Of a DNA stretch of 64,000 nucleotides, positions 38,701 to 51,501 are shown piece by piece; within the stretch, counting starts at the first letter, position 1; every line of letters begins with the position of its first letter. Below the pieces are notes generated by a model that saw nothing but the letters and a program-made list of their open reading frames with translations, had not been told where the DNA came from and made no database searches. A program made the translations under genes and the position numbers. Source of the stretch: Crotalaria pallida (taxonomy: Eukaryota > Streptophyta > Magnoliopsida > Fabales > Fabaceae); the NCBI GenBank assembly GCA_037953625.1, contig CM075656.1, forward strand, positions 60,531,001 to 60,595,000, written 5' to 3'.

Positions 38701-39865
38701 CATTGCTTGGTACCCCAAGGGACGTAGAGGGTGTAACATGAGTCCTTGGAGGTTCTAACAAGTGTAGAATGGTTATGAGAGTATTCTAAAGACTTAGAAT
38801 GGTCTAGGAATGTGTATTTTGACATATAAGAACTATTTGAACAATCCAAAACATTGCTTGGTACCCCAAGGGACGTAGAGGGTGTAGCATGAGTCCTTGG
38901 AGGTTCTAACAAGTGTAGAATGGTTATGAGAGTATTCTAAAGGCTTAGAATGGTCTAGGAATGTGATTAGGACTTAGAAGAACCATTAGAATGATCCTAA
39001 ACATTGCTTGGTACCCCAAGGGACGTAGAGGGTGTAACATGAGTCCTTGGAGGTTCTAACAAGTGTAGAATGGTTATGAGAGTATTCTAAAGACTTAGAA
39101 TGGTCTAGGAATGTGTATAAGGACTTATAAGAACCATTAGAATGATCCTAATCATTGCTTGGTACCCCAAGGGACGCAGAGGGTGTAGCATGAGTCCTTG
39201 GAGGTTCTAACAAGTGTAGAATGGTTAAGAGAATATTTTAAAGGCTTAGAATGGTCTAGGAATGTGTATTAGGACTTAGAAGAACCATTAGAATGATCCT
39301 AAACATTGCTTGGTACCCCAAGGGACGTAGAGGGTGTAACATGAGTCCTTGGAGGTTCTAACAAGTGTAGAATGGTTATGAGAGTATTCTAAAGACTTAG
39401 AATGGTCTAGGAATGTGTATTTCGACATATAAGAACTATTTGAACAATCCAAAACATTGCTTGGTACCCCAAGGGACGTAGAGGGTGTAGCATGAGTCCT
39501 TGGAGGTTCTAACAAGTGTAGAATGGTTATGAGAGTATTCTAAAGGCTTAGAATGGTCTAGGAATGTGATTAGGACTTAGAAGAACCATTAGAATGATCC
39601 TAAACATTGCTTGGTACCCCAAGGGACGGAGAGGGTGTAACATGAGTCCTTGGAGGTTCTAACAAGTGTAGAATGGTTATGAGAGTATTCTAAAGGCTTA
39701 GAATGGTCTAGGAATGTGATTAGGACTTAGAAGAACCATTAGAATGATCCTAAACATTGCTTGGTACCCCACGGGACGGAGAGGGTGTAACATGAGTCCT
39801 TGGAGGTTCTAACAAGTGTATAATGGTTATGAGAGTATTCTAAAGACTTAGAATGGTCTAGGAAT
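35800..39865 (+). repeat. Tandem duplication, 2110-bp (14-mer) period
   Basis: About 35800-37755 recurs at about 37910-39865. Markers are GGACTTATGAGAACC (about 36411 and 38521), GGAGGTTTTAACAAG (about 36489 and 38599) and CCCCACGGGACGGAG (about 37660 and 39770). One visible difference is CTTATAATGG at about 36985 where the second copy has CTTAGAATGG. The unit is 4 bp short of 14 x 151 because several of its monomers are the 150-bp form. Confidence 0.88.
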
Positions 39866-40940
39866 GTGTATTTTGACATATAAGAACCATTTGAACAATC
39901 CAAAACATTGCTTGGTACCCCAAGGGACGTAGAGGGTGTAGCATGAGTCCTTGGAGGTTCTAACAAGTGTATAATGGTTATGAGAGTATTCTAAAGGCTT
40001 AGAATGGTCTAGGAATGTGATTAGGACTTAGAAGAACCATTAGAATGATCCTAAACATTGCTTGGTACCCCAAGGGACGTAGAGGGTGTAACATGAGTCC
40101 TTGGAGGTTCTAACAAGTGTAGAATGGTTATGAGAGTATTCTAAAGGCATAGAATGGTCTAGGAATGTGTATTAGGACTTATAAGAACCATTAGTATGAT
40201 CCTAAACAATTCTTGGTACCCCAAGGGACGCAGAGGGTGTAGCATGAGTCCTTGGAGGTTCTAACAAGTGTAGAATGGTTATGAGAGTATTCTAAAGGCT
40301 TAGAATGGTCTAGGAATGTGTATTAGGACTTATAAGAACCATTAGTATGATCCTAAACAATTCTTGGTACCCCAAGGGACGCAGAGGGTGTAGCATGAGT
40401 CCTTGGAGGTTCTAACAAGTGTAGAATGGTTATGAGAGTATTCTAAAGGCTTAGAATGGTCTAGGAATGTGTATAAGGACTTATAAGAACCATTAGAATG
40501 ATCCTAATCATTGCTTGGTACCCCAAGGGACGCAGAGGGTGTAGCATGAGTCCTTGGAGGTTCTAACAAGTGTAGAATGATTAAGAGAATATTCTAAAGG
40601 CTTAGAATGGTCTAGGAATGTGTATTAGGACTTAGAAGAACCATTAGAATGATCCTAAACATTGCTTGGTACCCCAAGGGACGTAGAGGGTGTAACATGA
40701 GTCCTTGGAGGTTCTAACAAGTGTAGAATGGTTATGAGAGTATTCTAAAGACTTAGAATGGTCTAGGAATGTGTATTTTGACATATAAGAACTATTTGAA
40801 CAATCCAAAACATTGCTTGGTACCCCAAGGGACGTAGAGGGTGTAGCATGAGTCCTTGGAGGTTCTAACAAGTGTAGAATGGTTATGAGAGTATTCTAAA
40901 GGCTTAGAATGGTCTAGGAATGTGATTAGGACTTAGAAGA

Positions 40941-42750
40941 ACCATTAGAATGATCCTAAACATTGCTTGGTACCCCAAGGGACGGAGAGGGTGTAACATG
41001 AGTCCTTGGAGGTTCTAACAAGTGTAGAATGGTTATGAGAGTATTCTAAAGACTGAGAATGGTCTAGGAATGTGTATTTTGACATATAAGAACCATTTGA
41101 ACAATCCAAAACATTGCTTGGTACCCCAAGGGACGTAGAGGGTGTAGCATGAGTCCTTGGAGGTTCTAACAAGTGTAGAATGGTTATGAGAGTATTCTAA
41201 AGGCTTAGAATGGTCTAGGAATGTGTATTAAGACATATACGAACATTTAGAATGACCCTAAACATTGCTTGGTACCCTAATGGACGTAAAGAGTGTAGGA
41301 TGAGTCCTTGGAGGTTCTAACAAGTGTAGAATGGTTAAGAGAGTATTCTAAAGGCATAGAATGGTCTAGGAATGTGTATTAGGACTTATAAGAACCATTA
41401 GTATGATCCTAAACAATTCTTGGTACCCCAAGGGACGTAGAGGGTGTAGCATGAGTCCTTGGAGGTTCTAACAAGTGTAGAATGGTTATGAGAGTATTCT
41501 AAAGGCTTAGAATGGTCTAGGAATGTGATTAGGACTTAGAAGAACCATTAGAATGATCCTAAACATTGCTTGGTACCCCAAGGGACGGAGAGGGTGTAAC
41601 ATGAGTCCTTGGAGGTTCTAACAAGTGTAGAATGGTTATGAGAGTATTCTAAAGACTGAGAATGGTCTAGGAATGTGTATTTTGACATATAAGAACCATT
41701 TGAACAATCCAAAACATTGCTTGGTACCCCAAGGGACGTAGAGGGTGTAGCATGAGTCCTTGGAGGTTCTAACAAGTGTAGAATGGTTATGAGAGTATTC
41801 TAAAGGCTTAGAATGGTCTAGGAATGTGTATTAAGACATATACGAACATTTAGAATGACCCTAAACATTGCTTGGTACCCTAATGGACGTAAAGAGTGTA
41901 GGATGAGTCCTTGGAGGTTCTAACAAGTGTAGAATGGTTAAGAGAGTATTCTAAAGGCATAGAATGGTCTAGGAATGTGTATTAGGACTTATAAGAACCA
42001 TTAGTATGATCCTAAACAATTCTTGGTACCCCAAGGGACGTAGAGGGTGTAGCATGAGTCCTTGGAGGTTCTAACAAGTGTAGAATGGTTATGAGAGTAT
42101 TCTAAAGGCTTAGAATGGTCTAGGAATGTGATTAGGACTTAGAAGAACCATTTGAATGATCCTAAACATTGCTTGGTACCCCAAGGGACGGAGAGGGTGT
42201 AACATGAGTCCTTGGAGGTTCTAACAAGTGTAGAATGGTTATGAGAGTATTATAAAGACTTAGAATGGTCTAGGAATGTGTATTTTGACATATAAGAACC
42301 ATTTGAATAATCCAAAACATTGCTTGGTACCCCAAGGGACGTAGAGGGTGTAGCATGAGTCCTTGGAGGTTCTAACAAGTGTAGAATGGTTATGAGAGTA
42401 TTCTAAAGGCTTAGAATGGTCTAGGAATGTGTATTAAGACATATACGAACATTTAGAATGACCCTAAACATTGCTTGGTACCCTAATGGACGTAAAGAGT
42501 GTAGGATGAGTCCTTGGAGGTTCTAACAAGTGTAGAATGGTTAAGAGAGTATTCTAAAGGCATAGAATGGTCTAGCAATGTGTATTAGGACTTATAAGAA
42601 CCATTAGTATGATCCTAAACAATTCTTGGTACCCCAAGGGACGCAGAGGGTGTAGCATGAGTCCTTGGAGGTTCTAACAAGTGTAGAATGGTTATGAGAG
42701 TATTCTAAAGGCTTAGAATGGTCTAGGAATGTGTATAAGGACTTATAAGA
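40941..42750 (+). repeat. 4-mer HOR array, 603-bp period (T1-T4-T5-T3)
   Basis: Three consecutive units begin at 40941, 41544 and 42147. Each is T1 (GACGGAG), T4 (ATTTTGACATATAAG then CATTTGAA), T5 (ATTAAGACATATACG then GACCC) and T3 (CATTAGTATG with AAACAATTC). The unit is 603 rather than 604 bp because the monomer before T1 carries TGTGATTAGG, one base shorter than TGTGTATTAGG. The third unit has diverged (CATTTGAATG, GTATTATAAAG, GAATAATCC, TCTAGCAATG). Confidence 0.9.
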
Positions 42751-45600
42751 ACCATTAGAATGATCCTAATCATTGCTTGGTACCCCAAGGGACGTAGAGG
42801 GTGTAACATGAGTCCTTGGAGGTTCTAACAAGTGTAGAATGGTTATGAGAGTATTCTAAAGGCTTAGAATGGTCTAGGAATGTGTATTAGGACTTATAAG
42901 AACCATTAGAATGATCCTATACATTGCTTGGTACCCCAAGGGACGTAGAGGGTGTAACATGAGTCCTTGGAGGTTCTAACAAGTGTAGAATGGTTATGAG
43001 AGTATTCTAAAGACTTAGAATGGTCTAGGAATGTGTATTTTGACATATAAGAACCATTTGAACAATCCTAAACATTGCTTGGTACCCCAAGGGACGTAGA
43101 GGGTGTAGCATGAGTCCTTGGAGGTTCTAACAAGTGTAGAATGGTTATGAGAGTATTCTAAAGGCTTAGAATGGTCTAGGAATGTGATTAGGACTTAGAA
43201 GAACCATTAGAATGATCCTAAACATTGCTTGGTACCCCAAGGGATGGAGAGGGTGTAACATGAGTCCTTGGAGGTTCTAACAAGTGTAGAATGGTTATGA
43301 GAGTATTCTAAAGACTTAGAATGGTCTAGGAATGTGTATTTTGACATATAAGAACCATTTGAACAATCCAAAACTTTGCTTGGTACCCCAAGGGACGTAG
43401 AGGGTGTAGCATGAGTCCTTGGAGGTTCTAACAAGTGTAGAATGGTTATGAGAGTATTCTAAAGGCTTAGAATGGTCTAGGAATGTGTATTAAGACATAT
43501 ACGAACATTTAGAATGACCCTAAACATTGCTTGGTACCCTAATGGACGTAAAGAGTGTAGGATGAGTCCTTGGAGGTTCTAACAAGTGTAGAATGGTTAA
43601 GAGAGTATTCTAAAGGCATAGAATGGTCTAGGAATGTGTATTAGGACTTATAAGAACCATTAGTATGATCCTAAACAATTCTTGGTACCCCAAGGGACGC
43701 AGAGGGTGTAGCATGAGTCCTTGGAGGTTCTAACAAGTGTAGAATGGTTATGAGAGTATTCTAAAGGCTTAGAATGGTCTAGGAATGTGATTAGGACTTA
43801 GAAGAACCATTAGAATGATCCTAAACATTGCTTGGTACCCCAAGGGACGGAGAGGGTTTAACATGAGTGCTTGGAGGTTCTAACAAGTGTAGAATGGTTA
43901 TGAGAGTATTCTAAAGACTTAGAATGGTCTAGGAATGTGTATTTTGACATATAAGAACCATTTGAATAATCCAAAACATTGCTTGGTACCCCAAGGGACG
44001 TAGAGGGTGTAGCATGAGTCCTTGGAGGTTCTAACAAGTGTAGAATGGTTATGAGAGTATTCTAAAGGCTTAGAATGGTCTAGGAATGTGTATTAAGACA
44101 TATACGAACATTTAGAATGACCCTAAACATTGCTTGGTACCCTAATGGACGTAAAGAGTGTAGGATGAGTCCTTGGAGGTTCTAACAAGTGTAGAATGGT
44201 TAAGAGAGTATTCTAAAGGCATAGAATGGTCTAGGAATGTGTATTAGGACTTATAAGAACCATTAGTATGATCCTAAACAATTCTTGGTACCCCAAGGGA
44301 CGCAGAGGGTGTAGCATGAGTCCTTGGAGGTTCTAACAAGTGTAGAATGGTTATGAGAGTATTCTAAAGGCTTAGAATGGTCTAGGAATGTGTATAAGGA
44401 CTTATAAGAACCATTAGAATGATCCTAATCATTGCTTGGTACCCCAAGGGACGTAGAGGGTGTAACATGAGTCCTTGGAGGTTCTAACAAGTGTAGAATG
44501 GTTATGAGAGTATTCTAAAGGCTTAGAATGGTCTAGGAATGTGTATAAGGACTTATAAGAACCATTAGAATGATCCTAATCATTGCTTGGTACCCCAAGG
44601 GACGTAGAGGGTGTAACATGAGTCCTTGGAGGTTCTAACAAGGGTAGAATGGTTATGAGAGTATTCTAAAGGCTTAGAATGGTCTAGGAATGTGTATTAG
44701 GACTTATAAGAACCATTAGAATGATCCTATACATTGCTTGGTACCCCAAGGGACGTAGAGGGTGTAACATGAGTCCTTGGAGGTTCTAACAAGTGTAGAA
44801 TGGTTATGAGAGTATTCTAAAGACTTAGAATGGTCTAGGAATGTGTATTTTGACATATAAGAACCATTTGAACAATCCTAAACATTGCTTGGTACCCCAA
44901 GGGACGTAGAGGGTGTAGTATGAGTCCTTGGAGGTTCTAACAAGTGTAGAATGGTTATGAGAGTATTCTAAAGGCTTAGAATGGTCTAGGAATGTGATTA
45001 GGACTTAGAAGAACCATTAGAATGATCCTAAACATTGCTTGGTACCCCAAGGGATGGAGAGGGTGTAACATGAGTCCTTGGAGGTTCTAACAAGTGTAGA
45101 ATGGTTATGAGAGTATTCTAAAGACTTAGAATGGTCTAGGAATGTGTATTTTGACATATAAGAACCATTTGAACAATCCAAAACTTTGCTTGGTACCCCA
45201 AGGGACGTAGAGGGTGTAGCATGAGTCCTTGGAGGTTCTAACAAGTGTAGAATGGTTATGAGAGTATTCTAAAGGCTTAGAATGGTCTAGGAATGTGTAT
45301 TAAGACATATACGAACATTTAGAATGACCCTAAACATTGCTTGGTACCCTAATGGACGTAAAGAGTGTAGGATGAGTCCTTGGAGGTTCTAACAAGTGTA
45401 GAATGGTTAAGAGAGTATTCTAAAGGCATAGAATGGTCTAGGAATGTGTTTTAGGACTTATAAGAACCATTAGTATGATCCTAAACAATTCTTGGTACCC
45501 CAAGGGACGCAGAGGGTGTAGCATGAATCCTTGGAGGTACTAACAAGTGTAGAATGGTTATGAGAGTATTCTAAAGGCTTAGAATGGTCTAGGAATGTGT
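42740..45600 (+). repeat. Segment duplicated at 1810-bp offset (12 monomers)
   Basis: About 42740-43785 recurs at about 44550-45595. Markers are ATCCTATACATTGC (about 42917 and 44727), AACAATCCTAAAC in a T4 monomer, GGGATGGAGAGG (about 43241 and 45051) and AAAACTTTGC. The copies part at TGTGATTAGG (about 43787) against TGTATAAGG (about 45597). Confidence 0.85.
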
Positions 45601-46640
45601 ATAAGGACTTATAAGAACCATTAGAATGATCCTAATCATTGCTTGGTACCCCAAGGGACGTAGAGGGTGTAACATGAGTCCTTGGAGGTTCTAACAAGTG
45701 TAGAATGATTATGAGAGTATTCTAAAGGCTTAGAATGGTCTAGGAATGTGTATAAGGACTTATAAGAACCATTAGAATGATCCTAATCATTGCTTGGTAC
45801 CCCAAGGGACGTAGAGGGTGTAACATGAGTCCTTGGAGGTTCTAACAAGTGTAGAATGGTTATGAGAGTATTCTAAAGGCATAGAATGGTCTAGGAATGT
45901 GTATTAAGACTTATAAGAACCATTAGAATGATCCTAATCATTGCTTGGTACCCCAAGGGACGGAGAGGGTGTAACATGAGTCCTTGGAGGTTCTAACAAG
46001 TGTAGAATGGTTATGAGAGTATTCTAAAGACTTAGAATGGTCTAGGAATGTGTATTTTGACATATAAGAACCATTTGAACAATCCAAAACTTTGCTTGGT
46101 ACCCCAAGGGACGTAGAGGGTGTAGCATGAGTCCTTGGAGGTTCTAACAAGTGTAGAATGGTTATGAGAGTATTCTAAAGGCTTAGAATGGTCTAGGAAT
46201 GTGTATTAAGACATATACGAACATTTAGAATGACCCTAAACATTGCTTGGTACCCTAATGGACGTAAAGAGTGTAGGATGAGTCCTTGGAGGTTCTAACA
46301 AGTGTAGAATGGTTAAGAGAGTATTCTAAAGGCATAGAATGGTCTAGGAATGTGTATTAGGACTTATAAGAACCATTAGTATGTTCCTAAACAATTCTTG
46401 GTACCCCAAGGGACGCAGAGGGTGTAGCATGAGTCCTTGGAGGTTCTAACAAGTGTAGAATGGTTATGAGAGTATTCTAAAGGCTTAGAATGGTCTAGGA
46501 ATGTGATTAGGACTTAGAAGAACCATTAGAATGATCCTAAACATTGCTTGGTACCCCAAGGGACGGAGAGGGTGTAACATGAGTCCTTGGAGGTTCTAAC
46601 AAGTGTAGAATGGTTATGAGAGTATTCTAAAGACTTAGAA

Positions 46641-46690
46641 TGGTCTAGGAATGTGTATTTTGACATATACGAACATTTAGAATGACCCTA
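46641..46690 (+). other. Recombinant T4/T5 monomer junction
   Basis: The tail reads ATTTTGACATATACG: the ATTTT start belongs to the T4 pre-head, the ACG end and the following ACATTTAGAATGACCC belong to T5. The two types share GACATATA (46662-46669), the likely crossover interval. The expected T4 monomer between T1 (from about 46523) and T5 is absent, so one monomer was lost by exchange inside this short identity. Confidence 0.8.
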
Positions 46691-48936
46691 AACATTGCTT
46701 GGTACCCTAATGGACGTAAAGAGTGTAGGATGAGTCCTTGGAGGTTCTAACAAGTGTAGAATGGTTAAGAGAGTATTCTAAAGGCATAGAATGGTCTAGC
46801 AATGTGTATTAGGACTTATAAGAACCATTAGTATGATCCTAAACAATTCTTGGTACCCCAAGGGACGCAGAGGGTGTAGCATGAGTCCTTGGAGGTTCTA
46901 ACAAGTGTAGAATGGTTATGAGAGTATTCTAAAGGCTTAGAATGGTCTAGGAATGTGTATAAGGACTTATAAGAACCATTGGAATGATCCTAATCATTGC
47001 TTGGTACCCCAAGGGACGTAGAGGGTGTAACATGAGTCCTTGGAGGTTCTAACAAGTGTAGAATGGTTATGAGAGTATTCTAAAGGCTTAGAATGGTCTA
47101 GGAATGTGTATTAGGACTTATAAGAACCATTAGAATGATCCTATACATTGCTTGGTACCCCAAGGGACGTAGAGGGTGTAACATGACTCCTTGGAGGTCT
47201 AACAAGTGTAGAATGGTTATGAGAGTATTCTAAAGACTTAGAATGGTCTAGGAATGTGTATTTTGACATATAAGAACCATTTGAACAATCCTAAACATTG
47301 CTTGTTACCCCAAGGGACGTAGAGGGTGTAGCATGAGTCCTTGGAGGTTCTAACAAGTGTAGAATGGTTATGAGAGTATTCTAAAGGCTTAGAGTGGTCT
47401 AGGAATGTGATTAGGACTTAGAAGAACCATTAGAAGGATCCTAAACATTGCTTGGTACCCCAAGGGACGGAGAGGGTGTAACATAAGTCCTTGGAGGTTC
47501 TAACAAGTGTAGAATGGTTATGAGAGTATTCTAAAGACTTAGAATGGTCTAGGAATGTGTATTTTGACATATAAGAACCATTTGAACAATCCAAAACTTT
47601 GCTTGGTACCCCAAGGGACGTAGAGGGTGTAGCATGAGTCCTTGGAGGTTCTAACAAGTGTAGAATGGTTATGAGAGTATTCTAAAGGCTTAGAATGGTC
47701 TAGGAATGTGTATTAAGACATATACGAACATTTAGAATGACCCTAAACATTGCTTGGTACCCTAATGGACGTAAAGAGTGTAGGATGAGTCCTTGGAGGT
47801 TCTAACAAGTGTAGAATGGTTAAGAGAGTATTCTAAAGGCATAGAATGGTCTAGGAATGTGTATTAGGACTTATAAGAACCATTAGTATGATCCTAAACA
47901 ATTCTTGGTACCCCACGGGACGCAGAGGGTGTAGCATGAGTCCTTGGAGGTTCTAACAAGTGTAGAATGGTTATGAGAGTATTCTAAAGGCTTAGAATGG
48001 TCTAGGAATGTGATTAGGACTTAGAAGAACCATTAGAATGATCCTAAACATTGCTTGGTACCCCAAGGGACGGAGAGGGTTTAACATGAGTGCTTGGAGG
48101 TTCTAACAAGTGTAGAATGGTTATGAGAGTATTCTAAAGACTTAGAATGGTCTAGGAATGTGTATTTTGACATATAAGAACCATTTGAACAATCCAAAAC
48201 TTTGCTTGGTACCCCAAGGGACGTAGAGGGTGTAGCATGAGTCCTTGGAGGTTCTAACAAGTGTAGAATGGTTATGAGAGTATTCTAATGGCTTAGAATG
48301 GTCTAGGAATGTGTATTAAGACATATACGAACATTTAGAATGACCCTAAACATTGCTTGGTACCCTAATGGACGTAAAGAGTGTAGGATGAGTCCTTGGA
48401 GGTTCTAACAAGTGTAAAATGGTTAAGAGAGTATTCTAAAGGCATAGAATGGTCTAGGAATGTGTATTAGGACTTATAAGAACCATTAGTATGATCCTAA
48501 ACAATTCTTGGTACCCCAAGGGATGCAGAGGGTGTAGCATGAGTCCTTGGAGGTTCTAACAAGTGTAGAATGGTTATGAGAGTATTATTCTAAAGGCTTA
48601 GAATGGTCTAGGAATGTGATTAGGACTTAGAAGAACCATTAGAATTATCCTAATCATTGCTTGGTACCCCAAGGGACGTAGAGGGTGTAACATGAGTCCT
48701 TGGAGGTTCTAACAAGTGTAGAATGGTTATGAGAGTATTCTAAAGGCTTAGAATGGTCTAGGAATGTGTATAAGGACTTATAAGAACCATTAGAATGATC
48801 CTAATCATTGCTTGGTACCCCAAGGGACGTAGAGGGTGTAACATGAGTCCTTGGAGGTTCTAACAAGTGTAGAATGGTTATGAGAGTATTCTAAAGGCAT
48901 AGAATGGTCTAGGAATGTGTATTAGGACTTATAAGA

Positions 48937-49087
48937 ACCATTAGAATGATCCTAATCATTGCTTGGTACCCCAAGGGACGGAGAGGGTGTAACATGAGTC
49001 CTTGGAGGTTCTAACAAGTGTAGAATGGTTATGAGAGTATTCTAAAGACTTAGAATGGTCTAGGAATGTGTATTTTGACATATAAGA
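48937..49087 (+). repeat. Exemplar of monomer type T2 (HOR position 1)
   Basis: Head reads CATTAGAATGATCC then TAATCATTG, where the consensus has TAAACATTG. This copy has GACGGAG; HOR positions 9 and 10 are T2 with GACGTAG. The AATC change places a TGA stop in the reverse frame, so reverse-frame open readings end earlier (70 codons) in this type. Confidence 0.9.
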
Positions 49088-49238
49088 ACCATTTGAACAA
49101 TCCAAAACTTTGCTTGGTACCCCAAGGGACGTAGAGGGTGTAGCATGAGTCCTTGGAGGTTCTAACAAGTGTAGAATGGTTATGAGAGTATTCTAAAGGC
49201 TTAGAATGGTCTAGGAATGTGTATTAAGACATATACGA
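49088..49238 (+). repeat. Exemplar of monomer type T4 (HOR position 2)
   Basis: The preceding tail is ATTTTGACATATAAG and the head is CATTTGAACAATCC then AAAACTTTG. The substitutions span the monomer boundary as a linked block of about 40 bases. They remove reverse-frame stops, which is why the open readings across this type are longer. Confidence 0.9.
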
Positions 49239-49389
49239 ACATTTAGAATGACCCTAAACATTGCTTGGTACCCTAATGGACGTAAAGAGTGTAGGATGAG
49301 TCCTTGGAGGTTCTAACAAGTGTAGAATGGTTAAGAGAGTATTCTAAAGGCATAGAATGGTCTAGGAATGTGTATTAGGACTTATAAGA
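49239..49389 (+). repeat. Exemplar of monomer type T5 (HOR position 3)
   Basis: The preceding tail is ATTAAGACATATACG and the head is ACATTTAGAATGACCC. The GGTACC site is followed by CTAATGGACGTAAAGAG and GTAGGATG. It is the most divergent common type. Its head contains a single CCCTAAA heptamer. It shares GACATATA with T4. Confidence 0.9.
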
Positions 49390-49539
49390 ACCATTAGTAT
49401 GATCCTAAACAATTCTTGGTACCCCAAGGGACGCAGAGGGTGTAGCATGAGTCCTTGGAGGTTCTAACAAGTGTAGAATGGTTATGAGAGTATTCTAAAG
49501 GCTTAGAATGGTCTAGGAATGTGATTAGGACTTAGAAGA
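49390..49539 (+). repeat. Exemplar of monomer type T3, 150-bp form (HOR position 4)
   Basis: Head CATTAGTATGATCC then AAACAATTCTTGG, followed by GACGCAG. Its tail is AATGTGATTAGGACTTAG, one base shorter than the consensus TGTGTATTAGG, so this copy is 150 bp and makes the HOR 1509 rather than 1510 bp. Confidence 0.9.
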
Positions 49540-49690
49540 ACCATTAGAATGATCCTAAACATTGCTTGGTACCCCAAGGGACGGAGAGGGTGTAACATGA
49601 GTCCTTGGAGGTTCTAACAAGTGTAGAATGGTTATGAGAGTATTCTAAAGACATAGAATGGTCTAGGAATGTGTATTTTGACATATAAGA
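49540..49690 (+). repeat. Exemplar of monomer type T1 (HOR position 5)
   Basis: Consensus-like head CATTAGAATGATCC then TAAACATTG, here with GACGGAG and GTAACATG. It usually follows the 150-bp tail TGTGATTAGG. T1 is the type closest to the block-1 reference monomer. Confidence 0.9.
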
Positions 49691-51501
49691 ACCATTTGAA
49701 TAATCCAAAACATTGCTTGGTACCCCAAGGGACGTAGAGGGTGTAGCATGAGTCCTTGGAGGTTCTAACAAGTGTAGAATGGTTATGAGAGTATTCTAAA
49801 GGCTTAGAATGGTCTAGGAATGTGTATTAAGACATATACGAACATTTAGAATGACCCTAAACATTGCTTGGTACCCTAATGGACGTAAAGAGTGTAGGAT
49901 GAGTCCTTGGAGGTTCTAACAAGTGTAGAATGGTTAAGAGAGTATTCTAAAGGCATAGAATGGTCTAGGAATGTGTATTAGGACTTATAAGAACCATTAG
50001 TATGATCCTAAACAATTCTTGGTACCCCAAGGGACGCAGAGGGTGTAGCATGAGTCCTTGGATGTTCTAACAAGTGTAGAATGGTTATGAGAGTATTCTA
50101 AAGGCTTAGAATGGTCTAGGAATGTGTATAAGGACTTATAAGAACCATTAGAATGATCCTAATCATTGCTTGGTACCCCAAGGGACGTAGAGGGTGTAAC
50201 ATGAGTCCTTGGAGGTTCTAACAAGTGTAGAATGGTTATGAGAGTATTCTAAAGGCTTAGAATGGTCTAGGAATGTGTATAAGGACTTATAAGAACCATT
50301 AGAATGATCCTAATCATTGCTTGGTACCCCAAGGGACGTAGAGGGTGTAACATGAGTCCTTGGAGGTTCTAACAAGTGTAGAATGGTTATGAGAGTATTC
50401 TAAAGGCATAGAATGGTCTAGGAATGTGTATTAGGACTTATAAGAACCATTAGAATGATCCTAATCATTGCTTGGTACCCCAAGGGACGGAGAGGGTGTA
50501 ACATGAGTCCTTGGAGGTTCTAACAAGTGTAGAATGGTTATGAGAGTATTCTAAAGACTTAGAATGGTCTAGGAATGTGTATTTTGACATATAAGAACCA
50601 TTTGAACAATCCAAAACTTTGCTTGGTACCCCAAGGGACGTAGAGGGAGTAGCATGAGTCCTTGGAGGTTCTAACAAGTGTAGAATGGTTATGAGAGTAT
50701 TCTAAAGGCTTAGAATGGTCTAGGAATGTGTATTAAGACATATACGAACATTTAGAATGACCCTAAACATTGCTTGGTACCCTAATGGACGTAAAGAGTG
50801 TAGGATGAGTCCTTGGAGGTTCTAACAAGTGTAGAATGGTTAAGAGAGTATTCTAAAGGCATAGAATGGTCTAGGAATGTGTATTAGGACTTATAAGAAC
50901 CATTAGTATGATCCTAAACAATTCTTGGTACCCCAAGGGACGCAGAGGGTGTAGCATGAGTCCTTGGAGGTTCTAACAAGTGTAGAATGGTTATGAGAGT
51001 ATTCTAAAGGCTTAGAATGGTCTAGGAATGTGATTAGGACTTAGAAGAACCATTAGAATGATCCTAAACATTGCTTGGTACCCCAAGGGACGGAGAGGGT
51101 GTAACATGAGTCCTTGGAGGTTCTAACAAGTGTAGAATGGTTATGAGAGTATTCTAAAGACTTAGAATGGTCTAGGAATGTGTATTTTGACATATAAGAA
51201 CCATTTGAATAATCCAAAACATTGCTTGGTACCCCAAGGGACGTAGAGGGTGTAGCATGAGTCCTTGGAGGTTCTAACAAGTGTAGAATGGTTATGAGAG
51301 TATTCTAAAGGCTTAGAATAGTCTAGGAATGTGTATTAAGACATATACGAACATTTAGAATGACCCTAAACATTGCTTGGTACCCTAATGGACGTAAAGA
51401 GTGTAGGATGAGTCCTTGGAGGTTCTAACAAGTGTAGAATGGTTAAGAGAGTATTCTAAAGGCATAGAATGGTCTAGGAATGTGTATTAGGACTTATAAG
51501 A

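Noticed and set aside
48578..48595. 3-bp insertion GTATTATTC, and similar small indels (about 47198, 63660)
   Set aside because: Isolated slippage-type changes in single copies. Noted for alignment but not functionally meaningful.
49239..49260. CCCTAAA in T5 monomers, suggestive of plant telomeric repeat
   Set aside because: Only a single heptamer per monomer, arising from GATCCTAAAC to GACCCTAAAC. No tandem run of telomeric units exists anywhere in the window.
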